From Zea mays (lineage: Eukaryota; Streptophyta; Magnoliopsida; Poales; Poaceae), in assembly GCF_902167145.1 (NCBI RefSeq), contig NC_050096.1, positions 161,137,825 to 161,201,824 on the forward strand: a stretch of 64,000 nt of DNA, written 5' to 3'. The translations under genes were made by a program, and so were the position numbers. Shown here in pieces: positions 44,401-51,035 of this stretch. The stretch's first letter is position 1. Every line of letters starts with the position of its first letter. The notes under the pieces are model-generated. The model made no database searches and was not told the origin of the DNA. It worked only from the letters and a program-made list of their open reading frames with translations.

Positions 44401-47294
44401 ATGGACTGTCTCATCTAATTCAGTTTCCATCATACTCCCGTCTACTACCTGTTTGAGAGTTGTAACTTCAGATATGATGACCTCTTTGATCATCTGTATG
44501 TCCTTAGGACTATTAGTTTCTAATATAATCACCTCCTTAACCAACACATTATCAATCTGACCCAAATCTTGATTGGAACCCATCCTTGTATCCTGCTTGG
44601 AACTACCCTTTTCAAACATGTAATCATCCACTTTATAAGTAGACTTTGAAATACCACTATCTGCGTCTCCATCTATTGTAGCTGCCAAAGTTGACTTAAC
44701 AACTGCAGTTTCATTGTTGAGCATAGTATTGGCTTCAGTGGATGTGCATGTCTTTCCATCGTTTACTGTTTCTAACAAGCCCAAGTTATCGACTTTATTG
44801 TCTCGTGATCCATCAATGCCAATATTCGGCTCAAAGTTGGAAAACGGTGAGTTTCTCCAACGTTCGGCGCTTGGAGTTGAAGTATAATCTGTAGATGCTA
44901 TAGAAAGAGTATCAGCATCCTTATTTCCTTCTTGGGAATCAGCATTACTGAAGAGTTCTTCTGCTTCAAAGAACTCATCAGCAGAGGCAACATCCATATC
45001 ATCATCATCATCATAATCATAATCAGGTGCTACTTCAGTGGATGCATCAGACTCAGCATCCAACTCTGAAAAGAGTACCTGGTTCAGGCATGCACCCACA
45101 ATTAACATTGATATATTTGGCGATGAATTGCCACATGCATACATGAAAAATCATGGCCTACCTCTGCTTTGAAGTTCTTTGTGAACTGGTGATCGGCATC
45201 CCAAGGGACATCGATGTCCTCAAAGTTCAACAGTAAAATGTGAGACTGGATGAAAAAGGTATTGAACATCACCCTAAACATTAACCTTTCATTTCCTCGG
45301 CCATCATCTACATGCAGACATTCAAGGACAACATCACCTTGGACGAAGGATCCAACATTTAACTTCAGTGGCGCATTATCTGCCTGAAAAAATAGTTAAC
45401 GAGTAACTTGAATAAATAGCAGAACCATTTAGATAAGAAATATGCTTGATAGTACCTGTCTGTAACGCCTAATATTTTTCTTGGCCTTTGATGGTGGTGA
45501 AACAACACCATGATTTCTGTCAGTTGTTGGAATATCCTGCCCATATACTCGAACAATTGGCCGACAGCCACCGACTCCATCAACATTTGGAATTTCTCTA
45601 AGAATTACACAATCCAAGGTGAAAGGAATAGGTTGTGTAGGCCACCCTATGTCATCATCCATTCTGCATATGTACCCAAGATATCGAAGATGTGACGGTT
45701 GTGGATTCAATGTGGTTAGCATCTGAAGAAGCTCCTTAGGGGCTTGCTTATACACCATATCTAGAGTTCTTTGCTCCCCATTATATTGTTTCCTGTACAG
45801 AAGAAGACCTGCAAGCATAAAAGCCAACACTGGCCATCCATCTTTCTCACAGTGCATTAGCAGAATATTTTGCTGCCCTTCAAGCATAAGCCACCTTTCA
45901 CTCAGCCCCAGGAAGTGGAGAATGATATCCAAAGGAAGTAATGGGCATCCTAGATACTTGCAAGGGTAGTCTTTGACTGTAATATTGTACTTGGAGAAAA
46001 TGCCTGAAATAAGACTTTTTCCTTCATCTCTAAAGTTGAGTACCATCAATGAAGAATCTGCAAACTGTTCACGGAGCTGCAAAATAATGCTGTCCAGATA
46101 ATTCTTGTATCTGTATTGGTCCATGGTTTCTGTCGAGAAGCAACAATCGAATACTGCAAGCACAAACAGGCCAATCATTGCACACTAATGTCAGACTTAT
46201 TTTGACAATGTCTATAAACATCATAGCAGTATGGTACTATGGTGCATGGACAGAAGCCACCCATTTAAAAAAGAATTGGTACGGGAGACTACGAAAGTAG
46301 CAGATCAATACATGATAGCCTTGGTCCTACATACTCAAAGGTCAAAGCTCTCTAATATAATGAAACACAGTTCTCCTGTGTTTTCAAGAAGAAAAAACAT
46401 ACTCAAAGGTCAAAGCAAAAACGAATGGGAGGTTATCCTGTCAGTCCTACTAAGAAGTCACCTAACTGCACTACTGAAAACTCACCAGCAAACAACTGAC
46501 TCCAAAGTCTGCAACTCAAAGATGCCAATCAGTATCTCTAATCATGTGAAACTTAATTAGATCAATCATGTTTTCAAACATTTTAGCAGCATGGTGGTGC
46601 AAGACCAAATGCACTTTCCATTCAAATTTTCTGATAGCGAAGTAGCAGATTAAGTCACGATTGCATTGGTTGTTGATGAGCAAGCATTATTGTATTAGGC
46701 ATAGACTAAATATCACAGGTCCTCAACTGACCAACAGAAAACCCATCAGCGGGCAACGTGGTATCTATATTCAAACATGTAAGTTACATTTATCAGCCAT
46801 AAATTTGTAACATTATTTAGCACAAAATGGTCTGCATAACATAGGAACTTCAGAATTATCCTACCTGCACAATTCAACGAGGTTGGTAGCAACGTTACTA
46901 TCAAAGTGTAGTAATGAAGAAAGAAGAATTGCAGCAACAGTCGAACGCAATGAGCAAACCCTTTTGATAGCCATAGTTCTAAACTTCTAACGAAACTAGA
47001 ATGGGGCTGCAAAGTCTTCTTTTTCTTTAAATAAAGGCTGCAAAATCATGCTGGCACAGTAAGCTAATGCAGCATGCACGAGGAAGACATGTTAGCTGAA
47101 AGGCTGAAAAACAATATCCAGAGAAATATGTTCCGTCACTGAGCGAAATTACAGAATGCAGCTGCGTTTCCGGTGCTAAAATTCCCCAATCGAAGAGGAG
47201 GCGCGTGCGGGGTTAGCGTACCGTAGACGCGGTCGGCGATCTCGAGGAGCCGATCCGGCGGCTTCCGGTAGAAGAGCCTCCGGAACAGCGCCAT
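16868..47294 (-). CDS. Class II formin (PTEN/C2-like + FH1 + FH2), 12 exons, 3' end outside window
   Basis: Formins nucleate and elongate actin filaments: FH2 caps the barbed end and FH1 binds profilin-actin. Exons in transcript order: 47294-47222, 46153-45456, 45383-45162, 45078-40394, 40183-40060, 39660-39589, 38542-38444, 38343-38302, 17458-17378, 17294-17244, 17163-17082, 16962-16868. Each junction is GT..AG and the summed length is 6324 nt (2108 codons) with phase kept throughout. Domains: PTEN-like about 10-190, C2-like about 195-331, acidic Ser-rich linker, proline-rich FH1 about 1175-1850, FH2 from about 1870. FH2 stops after MTLMHFLCK; the rest of the domain is not between base 1 and exon 12. 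The overall plan recalls rice FH5-type class II formins (known family), but exon 4 is unusually long. No paralogue symbol is assigned. Whether the gene is intact or truncated cannot be decided here. Confidence 0.9.
17965..19264 (+). pseudogene. LINE endonuclease domain (EEP type), interrupted by a SINE
   Basis: First part (about 17985-18147): WNVGSITGKLRELVDAASRR and NILCVQETKWKG, the N-terminal Asn and Glu motifs of the exonuclease-endonuclease-phosphatase fold. Second part (from 18449): ISAYAPQVGLSESEKRKFWE, LFIGGDLNGHVGS (catalytic D..N) and GFRYGSRNQGEDIL. A stop at 18877 falls in the segment that normally reads as the S/T-x-ID motif. A linker region KARTKWWKLK-like to KDTWWW follows. Not functional. 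Confidence 0.85.
18148..18431 (-). mobile_element. tRNA-derived SINE in the LINE (17-bp TSD)
   Basis: 284 bp flanked by TTCAAGCTTTGRTACTC at 18131-18147 and 18432-18448 (one mismatch). On the minus strand it starts GAAAGGGCCTCTAGTCGAG. Its TAGTCGAGTTGG matches a pol III A box, and GGTCTTGAGTTGACTCC (about 30 bp on) is a decayed B box. It ends ...ACCCCCCGCAAGTCGAG. The head resembles known grass SINEs of the Au/ZmSINE kind (family knowledge, not checked). Confidence 0.85.
19330..20760 (+). pseudogene. Copia E gag-region sequence with Sm-like segment
   Basis: Replaces the gag of the related Copia C; the C-type gag motifs are not seen here. A tandem duplication of about 190 bp lies at 19460-19845 (Pro/Arg-rich when translated). 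Bases 20500-20690 encode VLLDGQLVQGTFVSFDWALN, then RDCVEIHP and VPGLLVFPRAVIASLVVE. This fits the Sm1 pattern (G..x..G..F..D...N..L.D..E) and an Sm2-like strand pair, as in SmB or Naa38/LSMD1 proteins. No zinc knuckle. The frame stays open from 19204 to 21039, but no start or product can be defended. Confidence 0.55.
20770..23640 (+). pseudogene. Copia E pol pseudogene
   Basis: Protease NWVVDSGASFHTTPTTS (20775-20825) and the VANDSTLPGTSVGASVLPGP segment. Degraded GAG-pre-integrase and integrase (QCHNDREFNN-like, SCPYTPPQNGRVKRI, 21420-21770). RT from about 22280 (KWIFRHKLASNG-like) through YDETFNLVVKFAT, VHQLDVKNAF and LLYVDDIVLMAS (22738-22775) to RNase H pieces VVYTDADYAGC (23182) and VEYRVVANGVSEASWL (23318). 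Many stops (e.g. 22379, 22618, 23071). Confidence 0.8.
23761..24273 (+). pseudogene. LINE RT C-terminal fragment
   Basis: Reads IKAGWMKWRQAS, LCDKRVP, MAIRPAM-type, RWMWAHKIGPSE-like (frameshifted) and DRLGVAPIEEKLI followed by RLRWLGHF. Multiple frameshifts and stops. The last part is present twice because of a 190-bp tandem duplication that also copies the start of the Copia F LTR. Confidence 0.8.
24016..24399. repeat. Tandem duplication across the LINE/Copia F LTR junction
   Basis: Unit 1 24016-24211 and unit 2 24212-24399. Each begins TAGGAGTA, then LINE sequence (CCAATTGAAGAAAA..GGTTGAGATGGTTGGGGC) and the first part of the F LTR. TAGGAG occurs both in the LINE and in the LTR (24400), so an exchange at this 6-bp match explains the duplication. 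Confidence 0.9.
24603..25938 (+). pseudogene. Copia F gag
   Basis: N-terminal 96 residues (MAAAISGIESDPVADSQEED, Glu/Arg/Ala-rich helix) end in a frameshift. The core NIRTLIPLLDVNSTFYARW, LTLTKFSLEGHVLSDI and DWVRMDAVVRNWI is in the next frame, with a stop where QFLGN is expected (25179). The part YYRRYKKLAKDLRDLSEPVS, VLNIIRGLNKRFLALG and LALEELTMTKAPP follows, then a Gly/Ser/Pro-rich tail. This is a UBN2-type gag like that of Copia C. Confidence 0.8.
25985..29376 (+). pseudogene. Copia F pol pseudogene
   Basis: Protease HFDIGATSHMTSD (active site DSGA changed to DIGA). Integrase IHCDLWTSPLTSVSDHKYY, QCDNGHEFDNLRAG and SCPYTSAQNGKVERI (26530-26870) in one frame. Frameshifts around 27000. 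A linker with repeated CTGCTGGACCAGCAG motifs (27455-27700). RT with stops, best part 28133-28471 (QLDVSNAFLHGTLSETV, LKQAPRAWYSR, LLYVDDIVLIAS), and the 28505-28840 thumb. RNase H VYCDNISSVYMSSNPVQ and KFADVFTKGL near the end. Confidence 0.82.
29640..29975 (+). pseudogene. LINE C-terminus and 3' UTR
   Basis: After the Copia F TSD the LINE frame resumes: HRRHPKALVHRGIIRWD, VKRGRWRLNLTWEEA, KRDLKEWNIPKELCLDRS and a stop at 29803. The 3' UTR ends around AAAAGGCTATGTTCATGTTC, a typical LINE tail of this group. Copia J starts directly after it. Confidence 0.82.
31541..33202 (+). pseudogene. Copia I gag, protease and integrase start
   Basis: Gag starts MAIDTTPAEGLAPVFFPAYA and has LERPNYSKWKGFFTALYGKY (UBN2 type). 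A frameshift near 31745 moves to WMYNSADDTVLDLAMEPDQ..AEELRLGT-like. A second shift near 32380 leads to PWVCYNPWTGSWPPQQQQW and the protease WVMDSRATSHMSS, where the active-site Gly of DSGA is Arg. GAG-pre-integrase ELWHARLGHPAPAAVQTLN..CHACQLGKHARLPF is intact. The frame stops at 33200 within the integrase (DYKYYT). Confidence 0.85.
33203..33823 (+). pseudogene. Copia I integrase remainder
   Basis: Fragments FTHFCWTFPLRHKSKA, FQTNNGTEFINSATAAF and SCPYTSAQNGKAEWMLRTLN. The second catalytic Asp of the DDE triad reads Asn (TNNGTEF). A stop (TAG at 33508) follows, and a frameshift leads to GYRCLDLSTRKIIISRHVVF. Together with the protease change this copy cannot be autonomous. Confidence 0.82.
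33824..35740 (+). CDS. Copia I reverse transcriptase and RNase H
   Basis: An open frame of 638 residues to the natural end of pol. A Pro/Ala-rich linker, then NWRAAMTDEYKALVDNGTW, KWVFKHKYRADGSLARHKAR, YDETFSPIVKPPTIR, QLDVKNAFLHGHLNETVYCE, LKQAPRAWHQRF and the catalytic LLYVDDIILTAS. RNase H: YSDADWAGYPDSQRSTSGY, SRSSAKAEYRVVAHAVAET, VFCDNVSAVYMTANPVHH and HVPSSIQFADIMTKGLP. All RT and RNase H acidic residues are present. No stop or shift in this part, in contrast to its gag and integrase. Confidence 0.9.
   Translation: MIFCYRIYSPRQPRLPQTYGKRGPPTMPAILSGWTRPSCGTALPTGCPRRPGRRHLPAPVTVPPLRRWVPVRHPLQSAFASSTGSSAAGNGTSVCGAPCAADSFPNRLPAAPIQRYGFTAAASSLASPLPGSTRVTLADANWRAAMTDEYKALVDNGTWCLVPHPPHANIISGKWVFKHKYRADGSLARHKARWVIRGFSQRHGIDYDETFSPIVKPPTIRVVLSIAASRSWPIHQLDVKNAFLHGHLNETVYCEQPPGFVDSAAPDLVCLLQKSLYGLKQAPRAWHQRFSSFEQRSGFTVSASDTSLFFYKKGADIAYLLLYVDDIILTASTTQLLRRLTELLHSEFAMTDLGDLHHFLGISVTRSKDDLFLSQRQYAADLLQRGGMAECHPTATPVDTQAKLFATDGTPVADATQYRSLVGALQYLTLTRPDLAYAVQQVCLFMHDPREPHLALLKRVLRYVKGTLSTGLHIGTGSITSLSAYSDADWAGYPDSQRSTSGYCVFLGDNLVSWSSNRQTTVSRSSAKAEYRVVAHAVAETCWLHQLLQELHAPISTATIVFCDNVSAVYMTANPVHHRRTKHIEIDIHFVREKVALGQVWVLHVPSSIQFADIMTKGLPVQLFTDFRSSLCVLNTPD
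35899..36178. mobile_element. Tourist-like (PIF/Harbinger) MITE, TSD TTA
   Basis: 280 bp, with TTA at 35896-35898 and 36179-36181. Terminal inverted repeats are GGCCCTATATTTTGAGC on the left and GGCTTTGTTTCTTTGAGC (reverse complement of the right end). The interior is rich in AAAAGC/GCTTTT. It was inserted in the RT of Copia J, and its left end coincides with the TSD of Copia I. Confidence 0.78.
36363..36906. mobile_element. hAT-type MITE in Copia J (TSD TTTGTACC)
   Basis: 544 bp including an inner MITE. The 8-bp TSD TTTGTACC lies at 36355-36362 and 36907-36914. TIRs are TAGGGGTGATAATGGA and TAGGGGTGGTAATGGA. It splits the RT motif LYLLLYVDN. No coding capacity. Confidence 0.9.
36399..36782. 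mobile_element. Tourist-like MITE inside the hAT MITE (TSD TAA)
   Basis: 384 bp with TAA at 36396-36398 and 36783-36785. TIRs are GGGGGTGTTTGGGAACAAAG and GGCCCTGTTTGGGAACACAG. The interior is rich in AGTATT/AATACT. It is the innermost layer of a nest inside formin intron 8. Confidence 0.88.
38302..38542 (-). CDS. Formin exons 7 and 8 (FH2)
   Basis: Exon 7 (38542-38444, 99 bp) encodes SAALALDDSVLDADQIENL to EEMELLK; its donor GTCGCT is weak. Exon 8 (38343-38302, 42 bp) encodes NYSGDKEALGKCEH and has donor GTAAGC. In other formins the next residues are FFLELMKVPR, which here lie 20.8 kb away at 17458. Exon 8 lies only about 35 bp from the 3' LTR of Copia J, so that insertion came close to the coding sequence. 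Confidence 0.9.
38543..39588 (-). other. Formin intron 6 (1046 bp) with a GC-rich block
   Basis: Intron between exons 6 and 7 with a consensus donor GTAAGTAT. Most is AT-rich. Bases 39305-39480 are GC-richer with repeated GACCCGG/ACCCGG motifs and look like an inserted repeat, but I cannot define its ends or family. Confidence 0.6.
39589..40183 (-). CDS. Formin exons 5 and 6 (FH2 core)
   Basis: Exon 5 (40183-40060, 124 bp) completes the split Ser codon and encodes RAEFDVNELESLFTIAPKTK..SDKVQL, the lasso/linker entry of FH2. Exon 6 (39660-39589, 72 bp) encodes IDLRRANNTEIMLTKIKMPL and PDMM, a strongly conserved FH2 block. The donors are GTAATT and GTAAGT, the latter a consensus site. The intron between them (40059-39661) is 399 bp, AT-rich, and shows no other gene. 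Confidence 0.9.
40394..45078 (-). CDS. Formin exon 4: linker, giant FH1 and FH2 start
   Basis: A single 4685-bp exon encoding about 1561 residues. It begins VLFSELDAESDAST with an acidic run (YDYDDDDDMD), then a long Ser/Thr-rich, probably disordered linker. From about 42.55 kb down to 40.56 kb it is FH1: dozens of PPPPPP/GG tracts. Between about 41.58 and 40.87 kb a unit of exactly 108 bp (36 residues, CALALPHPKASVGA plus two proline tracts) is repeated six times. It then enters FH2 with KPLHWVKVTRAMQGSLWAE and ends in a split Ser codon (AG|T). FH1 poly-Pro tracts bind profilin (known). The length and copy number suggest allelic variation. Confidence 0.9.
45162..45383 (-). CDS. Formin exon 3: C2-like domain end
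   Basis: Encodes 74 residues, from ADNAPLKLNVGSFVQGD to DADHQFTKNFKAE, in phase 0 at both ends. The acceptor is TTTTTTCAG and the donor is GTAGGCC. The segment GNERLMFRVMFNTFFIQSH matches the C2-like part of the PTEN-C2 module of class II formins. Flanking introns are short (72 and 83 bp). Confidence 0.9.
45456..46153 (-). CDS. Formin exon 2: PTEN-like pseudophosphatase and start of C2
   Basis: Encodes residues 25-257, starting VFDCCFSTE and ending KKNIRRYRQ before a GTACTA donor. It contains the P-loop equivalent MHCEKDGWPVLAF at about residues 122-134. The family motif HCxxGxxR needs an Arg to bind phosphate; here Gly is displaced and the Arg position is Pro, so catalysis is not expected. 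In class II formins this region is known to act in membrane and lipid targeting. The block LLLYRKQYNGEQRTLDMVYK and the following LRYLGYI segment match the class. The exon is one uninterrupted open frame of 698 bp. Confidence 0.9.
46154..47221 (-). other. Formin intron 1 (1068 bp)
   Basis: The donor is GTACGC after the exon 1 Val half-codon and the acceptor TTGCAG precedes exon 2. The sequence is AT-rich, and I recognise no transposon or second gene in it. A longish first intron is common in plant genes and may carry regulatory sequence, but nothing here demonstrates this. Confidence 0.75.
47222..47294 (-). CDS. Formin exon 1 (start codon)
   Basis: This exon encodes 24 residues beginning MALFRRLFYRKPPDRLLE and ends one base into a Val codon before the donor GTACGC. 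The start was chosen because this N-terminus is the conserved beginning of class II formins and the context GGGG-ATG-G is favourable. The same frame is open upstream to an ATG at 47762, so a 156-residue extension is formally possible, but its composition is GC-driven and not conserved as far as I can tell. The exon sits in a GC-rich block (about 47200-47620). Confidence 0.88.
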
Positions 47295-48029
47295 CCCCTT
47301 GCGCTTCCGTCCGCCGTCGCCGTCGCCGCCGTCTCCGGCGGCCTGCCCCCGGGTCCACTTGCTCCGCGACGCCCGGGACCAGCCGACAGCACGTTTGCCC
47401 GCGGCCAGCCAGCCAGACCGCGGCGGCGGCGCCAGCGATGATCGGGCCCCGTGCTGCCCGGTATCGCTGCCGCCCCAGCGCCCACCCGCCAGCGCCGGCT
47501 GACGACACGATCGCCGGCGATCGGGAGCGCCACGCAGCCGCCCGCCCCAGCTCCGGCGCGCGAGTCGCGGGAGGGCAATGCTGCGCGCGGCGGAATTCGG
47601 CCAGCTAGGGTTTGCTCTCCCCCCCCTCTCGTTTTTTTTCGCTCGTGCTGCTGAAATTATTTTGGGGGTGTTCGAGGTGGCGGAGGAGGAAGCCAGGGAG
47701 GAGGAGCCTGACGCCAGCGCCAGGAGGCGGCAGAGCAGAGCACGCACGATTGCTCGAAACAAAATTCATAACGAGCAAATGCCTCCGCGGATGGATTTTT
47801 CTACGGATGACATATGGGGCCGGCACCAACGGGCAACGGTTGGCTGCGGCAGCGACGTGACCGTTGTTGCATAGGGACACGGTGCGCGCCAGCTGCTCGG
47901 CGCACGACACCAAGCAGCGCTCGTCTGGTGGGCTTCTTGATGATCGTGGGCCGACTCTGCACTAGTCAGGAGTAGTTGGTCTGGGCCTGTAACAGGAGGA
48001 TGAATCCAAGTTGGCCTAGCGAAAAGGAG
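47295..48029 (-). promoter_or_regulatory. Formin 5' leader and proximal promoter region
   Basis: GC-rich DNA directly upstream of the start codon. A telobox-like AAACCCTAG (minus strand, about 47605-47615) lies in a purine/pyrimidine-biased stretch that is typical of plant 5' leaders. I see no convincing TATA box, and the transcription start cannot be placed. The next upstream features are a hAT-like MITE (48030) and the Gypsy element H (49437). Confidence 0.45.
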
Positions 48030-48542
48030 TAGGGATGATAATAGATACGAGTATGGGTAAATAAACACGAATAATTATCCATTGGATATGGGTATGTTGG
48101 AATTTGGTATCCGCAGGTACAGCTATCTATGGATATAATAAGGTATCCGCGGATATTTTTTTCGCGGGTACGGATATCCAGTATCATACCCGTTACCCAA
48201 TTGATATCTAACATGTGGGCCATCCAGATTTATATATTATATTATCATAAATTTTTATTTTCCAATTTTTATCTATAATATGTTGTTTGATGCTGAAATT
48301 ATCATTTGATGCTACTGGAATGATAATTATTTCGAAATGTGATAAAATTGTTGTTTAGTGTTGAATGCTAAAATTATAGTGGGCGAGTGGGTAACGGGTA
48401 TCCACTGGATAGCGGGTATGGGTATGGATACAAATCCATACCCGCGAACGTTTATGGGTACGGGTATGGGTTAAGTTTTTTCTCGTGGGTTTAGATTCGC
48501 GAACTATATATCCGTGTACTAACCGCCCGATTGTCATCTCTA
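48030..48542. mobile_element. hAT-like MITE upstream of the formin
   Basis: 513 bp. The ends TAGGGATGATAAT and TAGAGATGACAAT form a TIR. The interior has many GGGTA/TACCC and GGATAT motifs in both orientations, as in subterminal regions of hAT MITEs. The putative 8-bp TSD (AAAAGGAG / AATGGGAC) is poorly conserved, so it is either old or the ends are slightly misplaced. Confidence 0.65.
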
Positions 48543-48730
48543 AATGGGACTCACGCCGCGTTACCTATGCTACGAGTAAGTCTGATGTGTATATCATGCA
48601 AAATAGGGTAACATTGTAGACAATATTGTTTATACAATAAAATTTAACATAGGAGATGGAATAAAAGATATGATGGATAAGCTCTTCGAAGTCTCTGAGT
48701 CTAGTTTATTAGAAATTCTTCATCTTTTTC

Positions 48731-48767
<37 letters not shown>

Positions 48768-48998
48768 GAATGGCCCGAATTCATCATAGCTTAAATCATG
48801 TCCAAATATGGAATCTGTTTAGAATCTATTTGGATCTCCAGACTAAAATTTGGTCATTCACTGAATTATAGGCTAAATATGGACTAATAAAAAATTCTAC
48901 TATGTTCGACTCATCAATTAGCCTATACTAATTTTCGTAATACCATGGTTAGTTTATATTTAGGCCTTCTATTTTGCATTCAACTCATAGACTCAAAT
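48543..48998. other. AT-rich upstream intergenic DNA
   Basis: Apart from the (AAT)n tract I see no gene, RNA or recognisable transposon end here. Confidence 0.5.
48732..48765. repeat. (AAT)n microsatellite
   Basis: About eleven uninterrupted ATA/AAT units in AT-rich DNA between the formin promoter and a Tourist-like MITE. Confidence 0.95.
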
Positions 48999-49001
48999 TT
49001 A

Positions 49002-49178
49002 AGGGGTGTTTGGTTTCTAAGAACTAATTTTTAGTATCTTCATTTTATTTTATTTGGTTCCTAAACTGACAAATATAGAAATTAAACTCTATTTTAGTTT
49101 CCGGATTTGGTAATTTAGGTACTAAAATGAAATAAAATGGAGGGGCTAAAAATTAGTCTATAGAAACCAAACACCTCC
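49002..49178. mobile_element. Tourist-like MITE (TSD TTA)
   Basis: 177 bp with TTA at 48999-49001 and 49179-49181. TIRs start AGGGGTGTTTGGTTTCTA and GGAGGTGTTTGGTTTCTA, both followed by ACTAATTTTTAG. No coding capacity. Confidence 0.88.
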
Positions 49179-49436
49179 TTAGTTTAAGGCTATGTTTGAG
49201 AGGGCTTCACTCAAGAATTGTAGCTTCGGTTTTCTAGCTTCACCATGAAACAATTTCAACAGATTGATATGGCATGATTCAAGATTGTTTGGCTTGCACA
49301 TAGACTCTAGTTTCTGTGATACAATTAATTTGTATGAATTTCCTTAATTACCCTTGATTAGCGGGTGGAGAAATAGACAAGAATCGATATGTCATGTAAA
49401 CCAATTGCATGGTGGGTAATTTTTGTGCAACTTCAT

Positions 49437-51034
49437 TGTCGGGGACCATAATTAGGGGTACCCCCAAGACTCCTAATCTCAGCTGGTAACCCCCATCAGC
49501 ACAAAGCTGCAAAGGCCTGATGGGTGCGATTAAGTCAAGGGTCGGTCCACTCAAGGGACACGATCTCGCCTCGCCTGAGCCCAGCCTCTGGCAAGGGCAG
49601 CCAACCCCGGAGGATTCACGTCTCGCCCGAGGGCCCCCTCAAGCAACGGACACACCTTCGGCTCGCCCGAGGCCCAGTCTTCGCCAAGAAGCAACCTTGG
49701 CCAGATCGCCACGCCAGCCGACCGTATCGCAAGAGCATTTAATGCAAGGGTGGCCTGACACCTTATCCTGACGCGCGCCCTTCAGTCGACAGAGCCGAAG
49801 TGACCGCAGTTACTTCGCTGCTCCACTGACCGGCCTGACAAGAAGACAGTGTCGCCTGCGTCGCTCCGACTACTGTGCCACTCGACAGAGTGAGGCTGAC
49901 AGCAGCCAAGTCCGGCCTCGGGCGCCATAGGAAACTCCGCCTCGCCCGACCCCAGGGCTTGGACTCGGGCTCAGCCCCGGAAGACGACGAACTCCGCCTC
50001 GCCCGACCCCAGGGCTCGGACTCGGGCTCGGCCTCGGAAGACGACGAACTCTGCCTCGCCCGACCCCAGGACTCGGACTCGGGCTCGTCCCCGGAAGACG
50101 ACGAACTCCGCCTCGCCCGACCCCAGGGCTCGGACTCGGGCTCGGCCCCGGAAGACGACGAACTCCGCTTCGCCCAACCCCAGGGCTCGGACTCGGGCTC
50201 GGCCCCGGAAGACGACGAACTCCGCCTCGCCCGACCCCAGGGCTCGGACCCAGCCTTGGCCTCGGACGACAGTCTCCGCCTCGCCCGACCCGGGGCTCGG
50301 ACTCGACCTCGACCTCGGAAGACAGACTCGACCTCGACCTCGGAGGAGCCTCCACCTCGCCCGACCTAGGGCTCGGACCGACCACGTCACAAGAGGGGCC
50401 ATCATTACCCTACCCCTAGCTAGCTCAGGCTACGGGGAACAAGACCGGCGTCCCATCTGGCTCGCCCCGGTAAACAAATAATGATGGCGCCCCGCGTGCT
50501 CCGTGACGACGACGGCTCTCAGCCCCTTACGGAAGCAAGGAGACGTCAGCAAGGACTCGATAGCCCCAACAGCTGTCCTTCCGCAAGGCTCCAACGCTCC
50601 TCCGACGGCCACGACATCACATGAACAGGGTGCCAAGACCTCTCCGGTTGCCACGACAGCATGTACTTAGGGCGCTAGCTCCTCTCTGCTAGACACGTTA
50701 GCACACTGCTACACCCCCATTGTACACCTGGGCCCTCTCCTTACGCCTATAAAAGAAAGGTCCAGGGCTCTCTTACGAGGAGGTTGGCCGCGCGGGAGGA
50801 CGGGACGGCGCGTGCAGGCCTCTCGCCCCCTCCCACGCGGACGCTTGTAACCCCCTACTGCAAGCGCACCCGATCTGGGCGCAGGACAAACACGAAGGTC
50901 GCGGGTTTCCCCTTTACGCCTGTCTCCTTGTTTCCCCCCTTTGTGCTCCGTCTCGCGCCGACCCATCTGGGCTGGGACACGCGGCGACAATTTACTCGTC
51001 GGTCCAGGGACCCCCCGGGGTCGAAACGCCGATA
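49437..51034 (+). repeat. Gypsy H 5' LTR (1598 bp)
   Basis: TGTCGGGGACC..AAACGCCGATA. It contains six copies of a 57-bp GC-rich unit (starting near 49933, 49990, 50047, 50104, 50161, 50218). A TATA-like CTATAAAAGAAAGG lies near 50750. The 3' LTR has only one copy of the 57-bp unit. Confidence 0.93.
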
Positions 51035-51035
51035 G

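Noticed and set aside
46231..46560. 109-codon plus-strand frame in formin intron 1
   Set aside because: No recognisable motif; AT-rich intron; no supporting signals.
49870..50385. Arg/Pro/Gly-rich frames in the Gypsy H LTR
   Set aside because: Produced by the 57-bp array (a multiple of three) inside an LTR; no domain and absent from the 3' LTR.
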